A stretch of 64,000 nt of DNA from Cupriavidus taiwanensis (GTDB taxonomy: Bacteria; Pseudomonadota; Gammaproteobacteria; Burkholderiales; Burkholderiaceae): NCBI RefSeq assembly GCF_900250075.1, contig NZ_LT977071.1, positions 2,685,901 to 2,749,900 of the forward strand, written 5' to 3'. The notes below the pieces were generated by a model, which made no database searches, was not told where the DNA came from, and was given only the letters and a program-made list of their open reading frames with translations. Positions 35,331-43,763 of the stretch are shown here, in pieces; positions within the stretch are counted from its first letter, which is position 1; every line of letters starts with the position of its first letter. Both the position numbers and the translations under genes were made by a program.

Positions 35331-35404
35331 GTAACGGTCGTCTACACGGCCGTTAATCCCCGCATTTTCCGCCAGTTGCTCCCCGGGCACTGGCGGCATT
35401 TTTT
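35331..35404 (+). ncRNA. Candidate small RNA 1, Crp-dependent
   Basis: The unit runs from the predicted start near 35331 to the end of a T-run at 35404 (about 74 nt). It has a 9-bp 5' hairpin (35332-35340 with 35347-35355, one G-U pair), a linker 'ATCCCCGCATTTT' (35356-35368), and an intrinsic terminator of 8 bp whose 12-nt loop contains CTCCCCGGGC. The C-rich linker and loop could pair with G-rich ribosome-binding sites. Candidate RNA 2 at 61323-61393 has the same plan and similar loop sequence. I know of no described family matching it from memory. Confidence 0.6.
35369..35404 (+). terminator. Intrinsic terminator of candidate sRNA 1
   Basis: CCGCCAGT (35369-35376) pairs perfectly with ACTGGCGG (35389-35396), followed by CATTTTTT. 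Stem, loop and T-run are all present. The nearest upstream protein gene ends 163 bases before, so the terminator belongs more naturally to the short unit starting near 35331. Confidence 0.8.
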
Positions 35405-35477
35405 GCGTGCTGCGCCAGCCTGCCCTGAGGATGGAACCCGTGGCAGCCACGCCGCCGAGCGCACGGCAGCGTCCGGC

Positions 35478-35642
<165 letters not shown>

Positions 35643-35773
35643 GAGACGCGCAAAGTTTCCATGTCAGGCGCAGCAGGCGATTGTGGCAGCGCGGGCCGCA
35701 TGAAAATGTGTCCGCCGGCACAATCTCCGCCAGAACCGACTCTGCCTGCGGCATCGCATATTGCCCGCGCCGC

Positions 35774-37123
35774 TCAGAAGTCCATCAGCACGCCGGTGCT
35801 GACGGTGCCGGCACGATAGCGGAACAGGGGGATGGAATCGTCAGATTGCTGGTACAGGCCCTGGATATAGAACGAGAGATCCGGCGCATGGCGATAGGTG
35901 TAGCGCAGCAGGACCTGGCTGAGCACCTGGCGGCGGCGCGTGTCGCCGAACAGCGCGCGAAAGTACGGCTGGCGATCGCGCAGTTCCTGGCGCTGCGCGA
36001 GCGCCACCACCAGGTGGCGCGGTTGTGGCAGCCATGTCAGGGTCGCCAGGATGGCGTAGCCATCGCGGTCGCCGCCAGCGCGCTCGTAGCGCGCGAGGTC
36101 GCGGATGACGCCGACGGCGGCCGACACCTGCAGGTTCGGAGCGAGGTCCAGGCGCCCGCGCAAACGCAGGTCGTGGCGGCGCGCATCGAAGGCATGGCCG
36201 TCGGGATAGCGGTCGAGCGCCATGCTGGTATCGATGCCGACCCGGTAGGGCTTGCCGGCCAGCTGGCGCTCCGGCAGCCAGTAGCCCAGCAGCCCGCTGG
36301 CGCCATACTGGTAAGGCCGCCCGCCTAGCCAGGTATAGCCGAGCGCGGCCTGCCCCTCCACCAGGCCGGCGCCGGTTTCGCGGCCATAGTGGGCGGCCAG
36401 GCTTGCGCCGTACTGGCTATAGTCCTGCCGCTGGGCGTATTGGCGGAGCGAGGCGCCAACGGACACGTTCAACCCTTCGACCCCGCCGGTTCCCCAGTTC
36501 ACGCTGCCGTCCATGCCGGCAAAGCGGTCGGCCTGTGCCAGCTGGGACGGCTGCAGCAACAGGTATGGCACCGGCGCCCCGGGCGCCAGCGGCACCAGCG
36601 GATCCCCCGGGCCATAGTTGGCGTTGGTGGTGTAGCCGGCCAGCAGTGAAATCTGGCCGCGCAGGCGCGGGTCCGGGCGCTTGCATCCGCCCCGCACGTA
36701 GGAGTCGATCAGCACCCGGATGGCCGGCGGCACATCGGTGCCCGCCTGCAGCTGGGAGAACTGCGTGAAAGCGCGTTCGCGCTCGCCCAGTTCGCACAGG
36801 GCAATGGCGATATCGAGCCGTGCGCCGGCGTGCGGCAGGGGCAGCCGCTCGACATCGAGCAGCAGCTGCCGCGCCGCGTCGAAGTCGCCGTCGCGCATCG
36901 CGCCATGGACGCGCTGGTAGAAGGACTCGTAGGCGCCGCCCGCGTCGAAGGCCGCCGCCGGCAAATCTGCCCCCATGCCCGCGGGGGATCCCGGCTGGTG
37001 CGGCGCCGCCCGATCGGGCATGGCCGGCCGCGCGGGAAGCAACGGCTGGGCCGCGGCACCGCACGCCCACACCAGCATTGCGCACAGACTCGCCCGCGTG
37101 CACCGGGCACGCGCATCACGCAA
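35774..37123 (-). CDS. Outer-membrane protein: TPR-like N-terminus plus beta-barrel
   Basis: A 449-residue exported protein. The start is uncertain: TTG 37123 gives a basic N-terminus and hydrophobic core ending 'ACGAAAQ', and overlaps the cyclase stop by 8 bases, fitting coupled translation; ATG 37078 would leave too short a signal. After a Pro-rich linker come helical repeats (about 55-145; 'RDGDFDAARQLLLDVERLPL'), then alternating amphipathic strands with many Tyr/Gly and a C-terminal aromatic 'GVLMDF', typical of barrels. The layout resembles SLAM/DUF560-like proteins, but I cannot assign that family with certainty. It is third in the FecR/cyclase operon. Confidence 0.7.
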   Translation of the reverse strand: MRDARARCTRASLCAMLVWACGAAAQPLLPARPAMPDRAAPHQPGSPAGMGADLPAAAFDAGGAYESFYQRVHGAMRDGDFDAARQLLLDVERLPLPHAGARLDIAIALCELGERERAFTQFSQLQAGTDVPPAIRVLIDSYVRGGCKRPDPRLRGQISLLAGYTTNANYGPGDPLVPLAPGAPVPYLLLQPSQLAQADRFAGMDGSVNWGTGGVEGLNVSVGASLRQYAQRQDYSQYGASLAAHYGRETGAGLVEGQAALGYTWLGGRPYQYGASGLLGYWLPERQLAGKPYRVGIDTSMALDRYPDGHAFDARRHDLRLRGRLDLAPNLQVSAAVGVIRDLARYERAGGDRDGYAILATLTWLPQPRHLVVALAQRQELRDRQPYFRALFGDTRRRQVLSQVLLRYTYRHAPDLSFYIQGLYQQSDDSIPLFRYRAGTVSTGVLMDF

Positions 37124-39044
37124 CAGCCGGCTCCGACAGGTCGAAAGGCTGTGGGCACGGCCGCCCGCGGACCGCGTAGATCTGCTCGGCCCGGCTGCGT
37201 CCGCGCAGGCGCGCGCGACCAACCGGCTTCAGTACGTGGCCTTGTGCCAGGGCCGCGGTCCCCTCGCCCACCAGGAGGTCGGCCGAGACCGCCTTGCACA
37301 GGTCCTGGAGCCGCGACGCGATGTTGACCGTGTCGCCGATGGCCGTATAGCTCTTGCGCAGCGGCGAGCCGATCTCGCCCACCACAGCGTCGCCGCTGTG
37401 CAGCCCGATGCAGACCCGCACCGGCGCCAGCCACGGGCATGCCGCCTGCAGCCGCGCGTTCAGCGCCGGCATGCCGGACAAGATGGCGCAGGCGCAGGCC
37501 AGGCCGCGATCCGCGTGATCGGGCTGGTCGAGCGGTGCGTTCCAGAACGCCATCACCGCATCCCCGATGTACTTGTCGACCGTGCCGCCAGCGGCATGGA
37601 TCTGCGCGGTCAGCGCTTCCAGCACGATCTCGGTCACCTTGACCAGCCGTTCCGGGGCCATGGTTTCGGCCAGCGCGGTGTAGCCCTCCATGTCGGCGAA
37701 CAGCACGGTCACGGTCCGGCGCATGGGCAGCATCGCCTCGTAGCCGCGTTCGCGTAGCAGGGCTTCCATCACCGCCGGCGGCAGGTAGCGGCGGAAGCGG
37801 CGCTGGAACTGCCGCGCCTGCGCGCGCGCCAGCGCCCACTCAGCGGGCGCTTGCAAGACCAGCAGCAGGATCGCGGCCACCACGGGCAACACCGCTGCGC
37901 GCCCCGCGGCGCCCGGCGGCAATCCCAGCAGCACCAGCAGCCATAACCCGGCCATGCCGGTCAGGGCGCCATAGCTTGTCAGCAGGTTGCCGCCGCGCGA
38001 CAGCCACGCTAGCCCGAGCACGGTAGCCACGGTCCAGGCCCAGCCCAGCCACGGCAACACCAGCCGCGGCGAGGGCGCGGCGGCCTCGGCCAGCAGCCAG
38101 TCGAGCATTTCGGCATGCGCCATCACGCCCGGCAGACGAGGGTCATGCGGGCTGACGACATGGTCCGACAGGCCCAGCGCCGATGCGCCGACCAGCACAT
38201 AACGTCCCGCCAGCGCCTGCGCCGGCACGCGTCGGGCCAGCACGTCGACCGCGCTGAATACCGGGAACCCTTCGCTCGCATGGCGCCACGGGATGGGCAC
38301 GAAGCCATCCGCCTCCCTGGCCTGCGCCAGCAGCGGCGCCAGCGTGGTCCAGGGCAGCGCCGCGGGCAAGCCGGGCCTTGCGCACAGCAAGGCGGCCGCG
38401 GCCAGCATCGGATACTGCTGCCCGGCATAGCCGATCACCGGCGCCATGCGCCGCACCACCCCGTCGGCGTCCACCTGGGGCGTGATATGGCCGACGCAAT
38501 CGCCAGGAGCGGCGGCGAAGAAGTTGCCGAGATGGCCCGTCGCCGCCGGGGCCTCTGCCAGCCCGCCCCGCGCCGACGGCTCGGCGGGTCCCGGCAGCGC
38601 GCCGCCGGGGTGGCCGGCGCGTGCCGTTTGCTGCGTCAGGTAGAAGGCCTGTGAAAACACCATCCGGTGCCGTCTGGCAAGCGCAAGCAAGGCGGCATCG
38701 GCGGCGGCGTCCCGCGGTTCGGGGAACACCATGTCCAGGGCGACCACGCGGGCTCCGTGCCGGGTGAAGAGTTCTCCCGCCAGCCCGGCCACGACTTCGC
38801 GCGGCCATGGCCAGGGCCCGACGATGTCCAGGCTGGCCTCGTCGATCTCGACCACCGCGACATGCGCCGACTGGCCCGCGGACGGTCCCAGCCGCCAGCG
38901 CAGGTCGGCCATCAGGTCCTCCAGGCGGTGAAACCAGCGCGGCGACCACATGCCGCTGCCGAGCAGCGCGCAGGCGCCCAGTACCACGGCAAACAGACCC
39001 GGACGCAGCCAGCCGCGCGGCGTGGCCGCGCCTAGCGCCCCCAA
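37116..39044 (-). CDS. CHASE2-domain class III adenylate cyclase
   Basis: A 642-residue inner-membrane enzyme, counted from TTG 39044, which overlaps the FecR stop. One N-terminal helix (16-32), a periplasmic CHASE2 sensor (about 33-330, with 'VAVVEIDEASLDIVGPWPWP' and 'LDMVFPEPR'), three membrane helices (about 330-400) and a cytoplasmic cyclase domain (440-625). Metal ligands Asp451 ('FADMEGYT') and Asp495 ('GDAVMAF'), base-selecting Lys491 and Thr567, and transition-state Asn574/Arg578 are all present, as in class IIIb adenylate cyclases, so cAMP synthesis is expected. It lies between a FecR-like gene and an outer-membrane protein gene and next to a cAMP-type Crp regulator. Confidence 0.85.
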   Translation of the reverse strand: MGALGAATPRGWLRPGLFAVVLGACALLGSGMWSPRWFHRLEDLMADLRWRLGPSAGQSAHVAVVEIDEASLDIVGPWPWPREVVAGLAGELFTRHGARVVALDMVFPEPRDAAADAALLALARRHRMVFSQAFYLTQQTARAGHPGGALPGPAEPSARGGLAEAPAATGHLGNFFAAAPGDCVGHITPQVDADGVVRRMAPVIGYAGQQYPMLAAAALLCARPGLPAALPWTTLAPLLAQAREADGFVPIPWRHASEGFPVFSAVDVLARRVPAQALAGRYVLVGASALGLSDHVVSPHDPRLPGVMAHAEMLDWLLAEAAAPSPRLVLPWLGWAWTVATVLGLAWLSRGGNLLTSYGALTGMAGLWLLVLLGLPPGAAGRAAVLPVVAAILLLVLQAPAEWALARAQARQFQRRFRRYLPPAVMEALLRERGYEAMLPMRRTVTVLFADMEGYTALAETMAPERLVKVTEIVLEALTAQIHAAGGTVDKYIGDAVMAFWNAPLDQPDHADRGLACACAILSGMPALNARLQAACPWLAPVRVCIGLHSGDAVVGEIGSPLRKSYTAIGDTVNIASRLQDLCKAVSADLLVGEGTAALAQGHVLKPVGRARLRGRSRAEQIYAVRGRPCPQPFDLSEPAVA

Positions 39045-40387
39045 TTTGTCGCCCCGACAGCGGTCTGCCCGGAGGCGCCGATCTCGCTGCTGAACAGGTA
39101 GCCGGCCTGCGCCGCATCGGTGCCGGCCAGCGCGCCGCGCACGGTGGCGTTGCCCGCCGCCTGGTCGCTGCGCAGGATGCCGTCGCCCGTCACCGAGCCT
39201 TGCGCACGCATCTGGTGGCGGAGCTGGCCGGTGCTGACGGTCAGGCTTGTGTCGAAGCGGCGCTTGGCGAAATCGATCACCAGCGAGGGATCGGCGACGG
39301 TCGCCGCGGTCGCCTTGCCGTCGCCCACCACGTAGGCCTCGGCCCCCTTCAGCTGGAAGCCGAACACGCCCGTGACCGGCATCGTCATCGGCTCGCGCGT
39401 GTCGCGCACCATGGCGAAGGGGCCGAAGCCGCCCATCGCCACAATGTCGCGCACGCCGGCGCGCAGGTTGTCCAGGCTGGTATCCGCGGGCAGGTTGGCC
39501 AGGGCCTGGTAGCGGCCCCAGAACAGCTTCTGCGCCTCCGGCGGGGCGGGCGGCGGCGGGCGCACCACCGGCGGCTCCGGCACGGGCGCGGGAGCCGGGC
39601 GCGGCTCGGGCAGCGACCTGACGGCGTCGCCGAATGCGATCTCGTTGGCGGTGACCACCGCCGGGGAGCTCACCGCCGAGGTCTTGACCTGTCCGCCGGC
39701 GACGCTCCCCTCGTCCTTGCCGGGGGGCGCCACCGCCTCCGGCGACAGGTGCTGGAACTGCGGCCCGAGCAGCGTCGGCTGGGTCTCGCCATGGCGCAGC
39801 TGCAGGATGCTGCCGCCGGCCTGGCTCGACAGCCCCATGCCGCCATCGCACGGGCCCATGTCCGCGGGCCGGCAGCCTGCAAGGAACGGGGACATCACAA
39901 TGCCGCCGGAACGCACGCTGGCACGCGTGGTGCGGGCGTCGGTGAAAACCGAGAAGTCAGTGCCGCGGATGCCGATCGCCGCCACCGGGGTGTTCATGCG
40001 GAAGCGCTCCCGCGCCGCCTGGGCGCCTTCGCCGGAGATGGTGCGCACCACGCCGCGGTTCAACCTGAGCTTGATCCGGGTATTGGCGGGCGCGGCGCTG
40101 TCGTAGGCGTAGGCCTCGATGGTCAGGCTGGAGTTCGGGCGCAGGCTGACAAAACCGCGGTCCACCGTGTTGACGTAGACATAGCCGTCGCTGCCGGTCT
40201 CCAGCGTCACGCCTTCGTGCAGCGCGCTGCCGGCCTGCAGCGGCTGGCGCTGGCCATGCGCCTCGACCCAGGCGCTGCCGGCCACCACCGCGATCTTGCC
40301 CACCTCGGCCGGTCCCTGCGCCCATGCCAATACCGCCCAGCCGATCGACAGGCAGCCGATCAGCATTCCCCGGATCATCGTTTTCAT
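39032..40387 (-). CDS. FecR-domain periplasmic protein
   Basis: A 451-residue exported protein: signal peptide to about residue 23 ('GWAVLAWA'), a FecR domain (about 30-150; 'GKIAVVAGSAWVEAHGQRQP', 'GSDGYVYVNTVDRGFVSLRP', 'MNTPVAAIGIRGTDFSV'), a Pro-rich linker ('PEPRPAPAPVPEPPVVRPPP') and a C-terminal domain of about 150 residues of unknown type. Unlike FecR itself it has no inner-membrane span besides the signal peptide. FecR-domain proteins often sit beside CHASE2 cyclases and may pass an envelope signal to the sensor domain (inference). ATG 40387 follows AGGGG. Its promoter probably shares the Crp-type site at 40512 with the divergent regulator. Confidence 0.83.
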   Translation of the reverse strand: MKTMIRGMLIGCLSIGWAVLAWAQGPAEVGKIAVVAGSAWVEAHGQRQPLQAGSALHEGVTLETGSDGYVYVNTVDRGFVSLRPNSSLTIEAYAYDSAAPANTRIKLRLNRGVVRTISGEGAQAARERFRMNTPVAAIGIRGTDFSVFTDARTTRASVRSGGIVMSPFLAGCRPADMGPCDGGMGLSSQAGGSILQLRHGETQPTLLGPQFQHLSPEAVAPPGKDEGSVAGGQVKTSAVSSPAVVTANEIAFGDAVRSLPEPRPAPAPVPEPPVVRPPPPAPPEAQKLFWGRYQALANLPADTSLDNLRAGVRDIVAMGGFGPFAMVRDTREPMTMPVTGVFGFQLKGAEAYVVGDGKATAATVADPSLVIDFAKRRFDTSLTVSTGQLRHQMRAQGSVTGDGILRSDQAAGNATVRGALAGTDAAQAGYLFSSEIGASGQTAVGATNWGR

Positions 40388-40484
40388 TGCAACCCCTTCT
40401 GACTTCGGTGCGGCCCTGGGGACGCACGCCGGCCCCTGTGCGGGTCGCCCCGGGGGCTCCCGCATCGTCGACAGGCTGGCGATG

Positions 40485-40554
40485 ATGATGACCGAGCCAT
40501 GCCCGGTGCTTTGTGACAGGAGTCACAAACGCGGCCAACGCGGACGTGTTAGCT
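40485..40554. promoter_or_regulatory. Shared Crp-type site, FecR/cyclase operon and crp-like gene
   Basis: TGTGACAGGAGTCACA at 40512-40527 is a perfect palindrome apart from its centre. On the plus strand TTAGCT lies at 40549-40554 (37 bases from site start); on the minus strand CATCAT lies at 40490-40485 in the mirror position. One bound dimer would thus sit at -41.5 for both directions, linking cyclase and regulator expression. Confidence 0.6.
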
Positions 40555-40584
40555 TGGATGTGGGGTGACAGCTATGTAACGTCC

Positions 40585-41322
40585 ATGTCTAGAATTTCAG
40601 CAATGAAGCCGCTTGAGCTGCTCAGGCGACAACGTCTCCTGGCCGGCCTGGATGACGAAACGCTGCTCGAGCTGCAGGCCGAGATCCGGATCCAGCGGTT
40701 TCGCAAGCGGGAATTTGTCGTTCACCACGGCGCCGCCGGCGATTCGCTGATGATGCTGCTGAGCGGCCGGCTGCAGGTCATCGCACTGGCGGAGGACGGG
40801 CGCGAAGTGGGGCTAGATTTCGTCGAGCCCGGCGACTATTTCGGGGAGCTGTCCATCATCGACGGCCTGCCCCGCTCCGCCTCGATCGTCGCCAGCGTCG
40901 ATTCGCTGGTCGGCTTCCTGCCCCGGCAGAAGGCGAAGTGGTTGTTCTACAACCACCCCAGCGTGATCGAAACACTGCTGCAGAAGCTGTGCAACACGAT
41001 CCGCCAGGCCTCCAGCTACCGTTCGATGCTCGGCATGAACCGGGCGTACTCGCGCGTCTATGCGATCCTGATGAGCGCCGCGCGCAACCCGACCGGCAAC
41101 CTGGTCACGATCGAGAACCTGCCCAACCAGCAGGGCATCGCGATCATGGCCAATGTCAGCCGCGAGACCGTGTCGCGCGCGATCCACGCCCTGGTCAGCA
41201 CCGGTATCGTCCAGAAAGACCTGCGCCGGCTGATCGTGCGCGAGCCGGTCATCCTGGAAAAGCTGGCCAAGGGCGAAGCCGAGATTCAGGTACGTAAGAA
41301 GCCCGAGGCAAAGGCGGCGTAG
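40585..41322 (+). CDS. Crp/Fnr-family regulator with cAMP-binding signature
   Basis: A 245-residue regulator. The cyclic-nucleotide domain (about 20-135) has the phosphate-binding cassette 'FGELSIIDGLPRSASIVA' with Glu88, Arg97 and Ser98 matching the cAMP contacts of E. coli CRP; there is no cysteine cluster as in FNR. After the dimer helix, the winged helix-turn-helix carries 'SRETVSRAI': the Arg-Glu-x3-Arg pattern equals the CRP residues that read TGTGA. It should therefore bind the TGTGA-N6-TCACA sites of this region in response to cAMP. ATG 40585 and 40603 are both possible; neither has a good ribosome-binding site. Its 3' end overlaps the convergent glycosyltransferase gene by 37 bases. 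Confidence 0.85.
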   Translation: MSRISAMKPLELLRRQRLLAGLDDETLLELQAEIRIQRFRKREFVVHHGAAGDSLMMLLSGRLQVIALAEDGREVGLDFVEPGDYFGELSIIDGLPRSASIVASVDSLVGFLPRQKAKWLFYNHPSVIETLLQKLCNTIRQASSYRSMLGMNRAYSRVYAILMSAARNPTGNLVTIENLPNQQGIAIMANVSRETVSRAIHALVSTGIVQKDLRRLIVREPVILEKLAKGEAEIQVRKKPEAKAA

Positions 41323-43715
41323 CGTTCGCCGATCTTGCGCCAGTCGCCGCTCGCGGCGACCTTGGCGCGCGCCGACGCAACCAGCGCGCCGTGGCGGCCG
41401 GCGTCGAGCGCGTGCGCGGCGCACAAGGCGCCGGCGAGGTCGTCGGCCTCGATCGGCACGAAGTCCTCCCACGCGGTCAGGCCGCTGCCGCGCGCGCCGA
41501 ACGCCGTGCTCAGCACCAGCAGGCCGCTGGCCGTGTACTCGGCCAGCTTCAGGTTGGTGCCGGAGCCGGCCCGCACGGGATTGAGGCCGTAATCGGCCAG
41601 GCCGAGCCACAGCGACTTCTCGGCCGCATCGACCACCCCGAGCATGGCGACATTGCCGGGCCGCGCATCGGCGTCGATCATGCCGCAGACCGAGCCCATG
41701 ATGGCAAAATCCAGCGCCGGGCTGCGCGCGGCGGCCGCCAGCACCAGCAAGGCGGCTTCGAGATTGGGTCCATGGGCACTGCCCATGAACAGGGCCAGTG
41801 GCCGTTCCTTGCCCAGGCGGTGCCCGCGGGCGTGGCGCTCGGCAACCGCCACGAACGGCGTCTCGGCGATCTCGATGCCGTTGGCCAGCACCGCCACCGG
41901 CGTTCCGTCGAGCTGGTACAGCTCGCGCAGCCGCTCGGCATCGAGCTCGCTGCAAGCGGTCACGCCGCACGCCTGCTCGGCGCACTGGCGCTCGAAGTGC
42001 CGCACCAGCTGGGCCGCCCACGCGTGCCGGCCATACATGCCCGCCTTCAGGTCGTACTCGACATTGTGCGCCTCGTACAGGTGCGGACGCGGCGCGCCGG
42101 CAGCCTGCAAGGCGGGGAAGCCGTACGGATGCGCGCAAACCGACAGCTCCGCGGTGCGCAGCTGCTCGCGCAGCGCCTCGAGCCACTGCGGCACGCTGTC
42201 GGGGTGCATGGCGGCGGCCAGGTCGCCCGCCGACACGCCAAGCTTTTGTTCGAGGTCGCGGGCCTGCTCGCGCAGGCGCGGCGTCACCGGCACCACCTCC
42301 TCCACCACCCCCGGCGCCAGCGGCCTGGCATGGCGCGGCATGGCGGTGTCCGCCAGGTTGACGAAGCGCACCTCGAACGCCTGCGCCAGGTGGCGGTACA
42401 GGCCGAACAGCCGCAGCTTGCCGCCGCTGACCACCGGCTCGACCGGGAACGTATTGACCACCACGATGCGGGGCTTGGCCGGGCGTGCCACATGCGCCGC
42501 GCAGGGCGCCGGCGCGCACGCCGAAGCAGCAGCGGGGGCGGCACCGGACAGCAACCAGTCGCCAAAAGCCTGCCAGTGGATCGCCGCCGCGCGTTCGCGC
42601 GCGCGCCGGCCCATCGCGGCGACGCCGGCCGGGTCCGCCGCAAGCCGCGCGATGGCCGCGCCTAGCGACTGCGCGTCGGGGGCCGCGATCACGCCATTGA
42701 CGCCATCCTCGATCAGCTCGGTGGGTCCGCCGCTGTCGCTGACGGTCAGCACCGGCCGCCCGCACAGCATCGCCTCGAGCGTGATCAGGCCATAGTCCTC
42801 CTGGTACGGCACGAAGGGCACGAATGCCGCGCCAGCATAGGCCCGGGCCAGTTCCGCATCGGTCAGCCGGCCCAGGAACTGAATGCCGTCGTGGCACGCC
42901 GCGCGCGCGCGCAGGGCCTTTTCTTCCGGGCCGGCGCCGGCGATGCGCAGCGGCAGCGTCGCGCCGCTGCGCTGATAGGCATCGATCAGCAAGTCGATAC
43001 GCTTGCCACCCACCAGCCGGCTCGCGGTGAAGATGCCGGCGTCGTCCGGCAGCGCGGCGGGCGCCAGTCCTTCCAGCCCGGTCGGGTGATGGCACACCTC
43101 GACCTGGCAGCCGGCCGGAAAATGCGACGCACGCTCGCGCACCGTGCGCGAGATCGCCGCGTAGCGCCGGATATGGCCGGGCTGCATGCCGATGCGGTCG
43201 AGCAGGTGCACCACCGCGCGCGCGAACGTGCCGGGAAAATGCAGCAGTTCCGGCGGCGCATCCGCGCGCGTCAGGGCGGCCAGCAGGGTCTCGGCCACCT
43301 CCGCGGCATCCAGGTTTTCGCCGCCGTGGCCCGCCAGCAAGGCGGCCTCCAGTCCCGGCGGCAGCCGCAGGCGCGCCACCGTGGCGGCGTCCGGCGGGCG
43401 CGCCAGGTGCGCCGGGCAAGTGTCATAGAGGCCGCGCAGCTTGTGCTGCAGGTAGACCATATGGTTGGGATGCCGGACCATCCACGCCGGGTACTTGGTG
43501 CTGATGACGAGGTCGAAATGGCTCAGGTCCAGGCGGGCGAAGGTGCGGTAGCTGCCGATCAGCTCGATCAGGTTGCGCTCCGGGCTCGGCAGCTTGATCA
43601 GCTCGGCCACCACGCCCGCACGCCGGTTCAGTTCGCGCAGCATGCCCCACCAGAGGTTCTCGGCGCCGCCGATGATAAAAGGCACCGGACTCGGTGCCAC
43701 GATCGCTACTCTCAT
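41286..43715 (-). CDS. Large glycosyltransferase with two GT-B units
   Basis: An 809-residue cytoplasmic protein with two glycosyltransferase modules. Module one (1-390) starts 'MRVAIVAPSPVPFIIGGAEN' and has the GT4 donor motif 'FVPYQEDYGLITLEAMLCGR'. Module two (about 410-809) restarts with 'PRIVVVNTFPVEPVVSGGKL' and ends with 'YGLNPVRAGSGTNLKLAEY', a GT4-like C-terminal lobe. Each module has its own N- and C-lobe, so the protein can probably add two sugars in sequence to the same chain. It is the last gene of the long minus-strand operon, 48 bases after the preceding glycosyltransferase, and its stop lies inside the convergent crp-like gene. Confidence 0.85.
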   Translation of the reverse strand: MRVAIVAPSPVPFIIGGAENLWWGMLRELNRRAGVVAELIKLPSPERNLIELIGSYRTFARLDLSHFDLVISTKYPAWMVRHPNHMVYLQHKLRGLYDTCPAHLARPPDAATVARLRLPPGLEAALLAGHGGENLDAAEVAETLLAALTRADAPPELLHFPGTFARAVVHLLDRIGMQPGHIRRYAAISRTVRERASHFPAGCQVEVCHHPTGLEGLAPAALPDDAGIFTASRLVGGKRIDLLIDAYQRSGATLPLRIAGAGPEEKALRARAACHDGIQFLGRLTDAELARAYAGAAFVPFVPYQEDYGLITLEAMLCGRPVLTVSDSGGPTELIEDGVNGVIAAPDAQSLGAAIARLAADPAGVAAMGRRARERAAAIHWQAFGDWLLSGAAPAAASACAPAPCAAHVARPAKPRIVVVNTFPVEPVVSGGKLRLFGLYRHLAQAFEVRFVNLADTAMPRHARPLAPGVVEEVVPVTPRLREQARDLEQKLGVSAGDLAAAMHPDSVPQWLEALREQLRTAELSVCAHPYGFPALQAAGAPRPHLYEAHNVEYDLKAGMYGRHAWAAQLVRHFERQCAEQACGVTACSELDAERLRELYQLDGTPVAVLANGIEIAETPFVAVAERHARGHRLGKERPLALFMGSAHGPNLEAALLVLAAAARSPALDFAIMGSVCGMIDADARPGNVAMLGVVDAAEKSLWLGLADYGLNPVRAGSGTNLKLAEYTASGLLVLSTAFGARGSGLTAWEDFVPIEADDLAGALCAAHALDAGRHGALVASARAKVAASGDWRKIGERYAAFASGFLRT

Positions 43716-43763
43716 GTGTTCCGCTCTACCATGATGTGGTCAGTTGTCTTCACGGTGGGCCAC

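Noticed and set aside
40813..43419. 868-codon minus-strand frame
   Set aside because: It is an out-of-frame shadow of the double glycosyltransferase, dominated by Arg/Gly/Ala, and also runs through the crp-like gene.
43734..43755. TGTGG and TTCACG near the promoter side of the double glycosyltransferase
   Set aside because: The half-sites are ten bases apart instead of six and no -10 element follows at the fixed distance.
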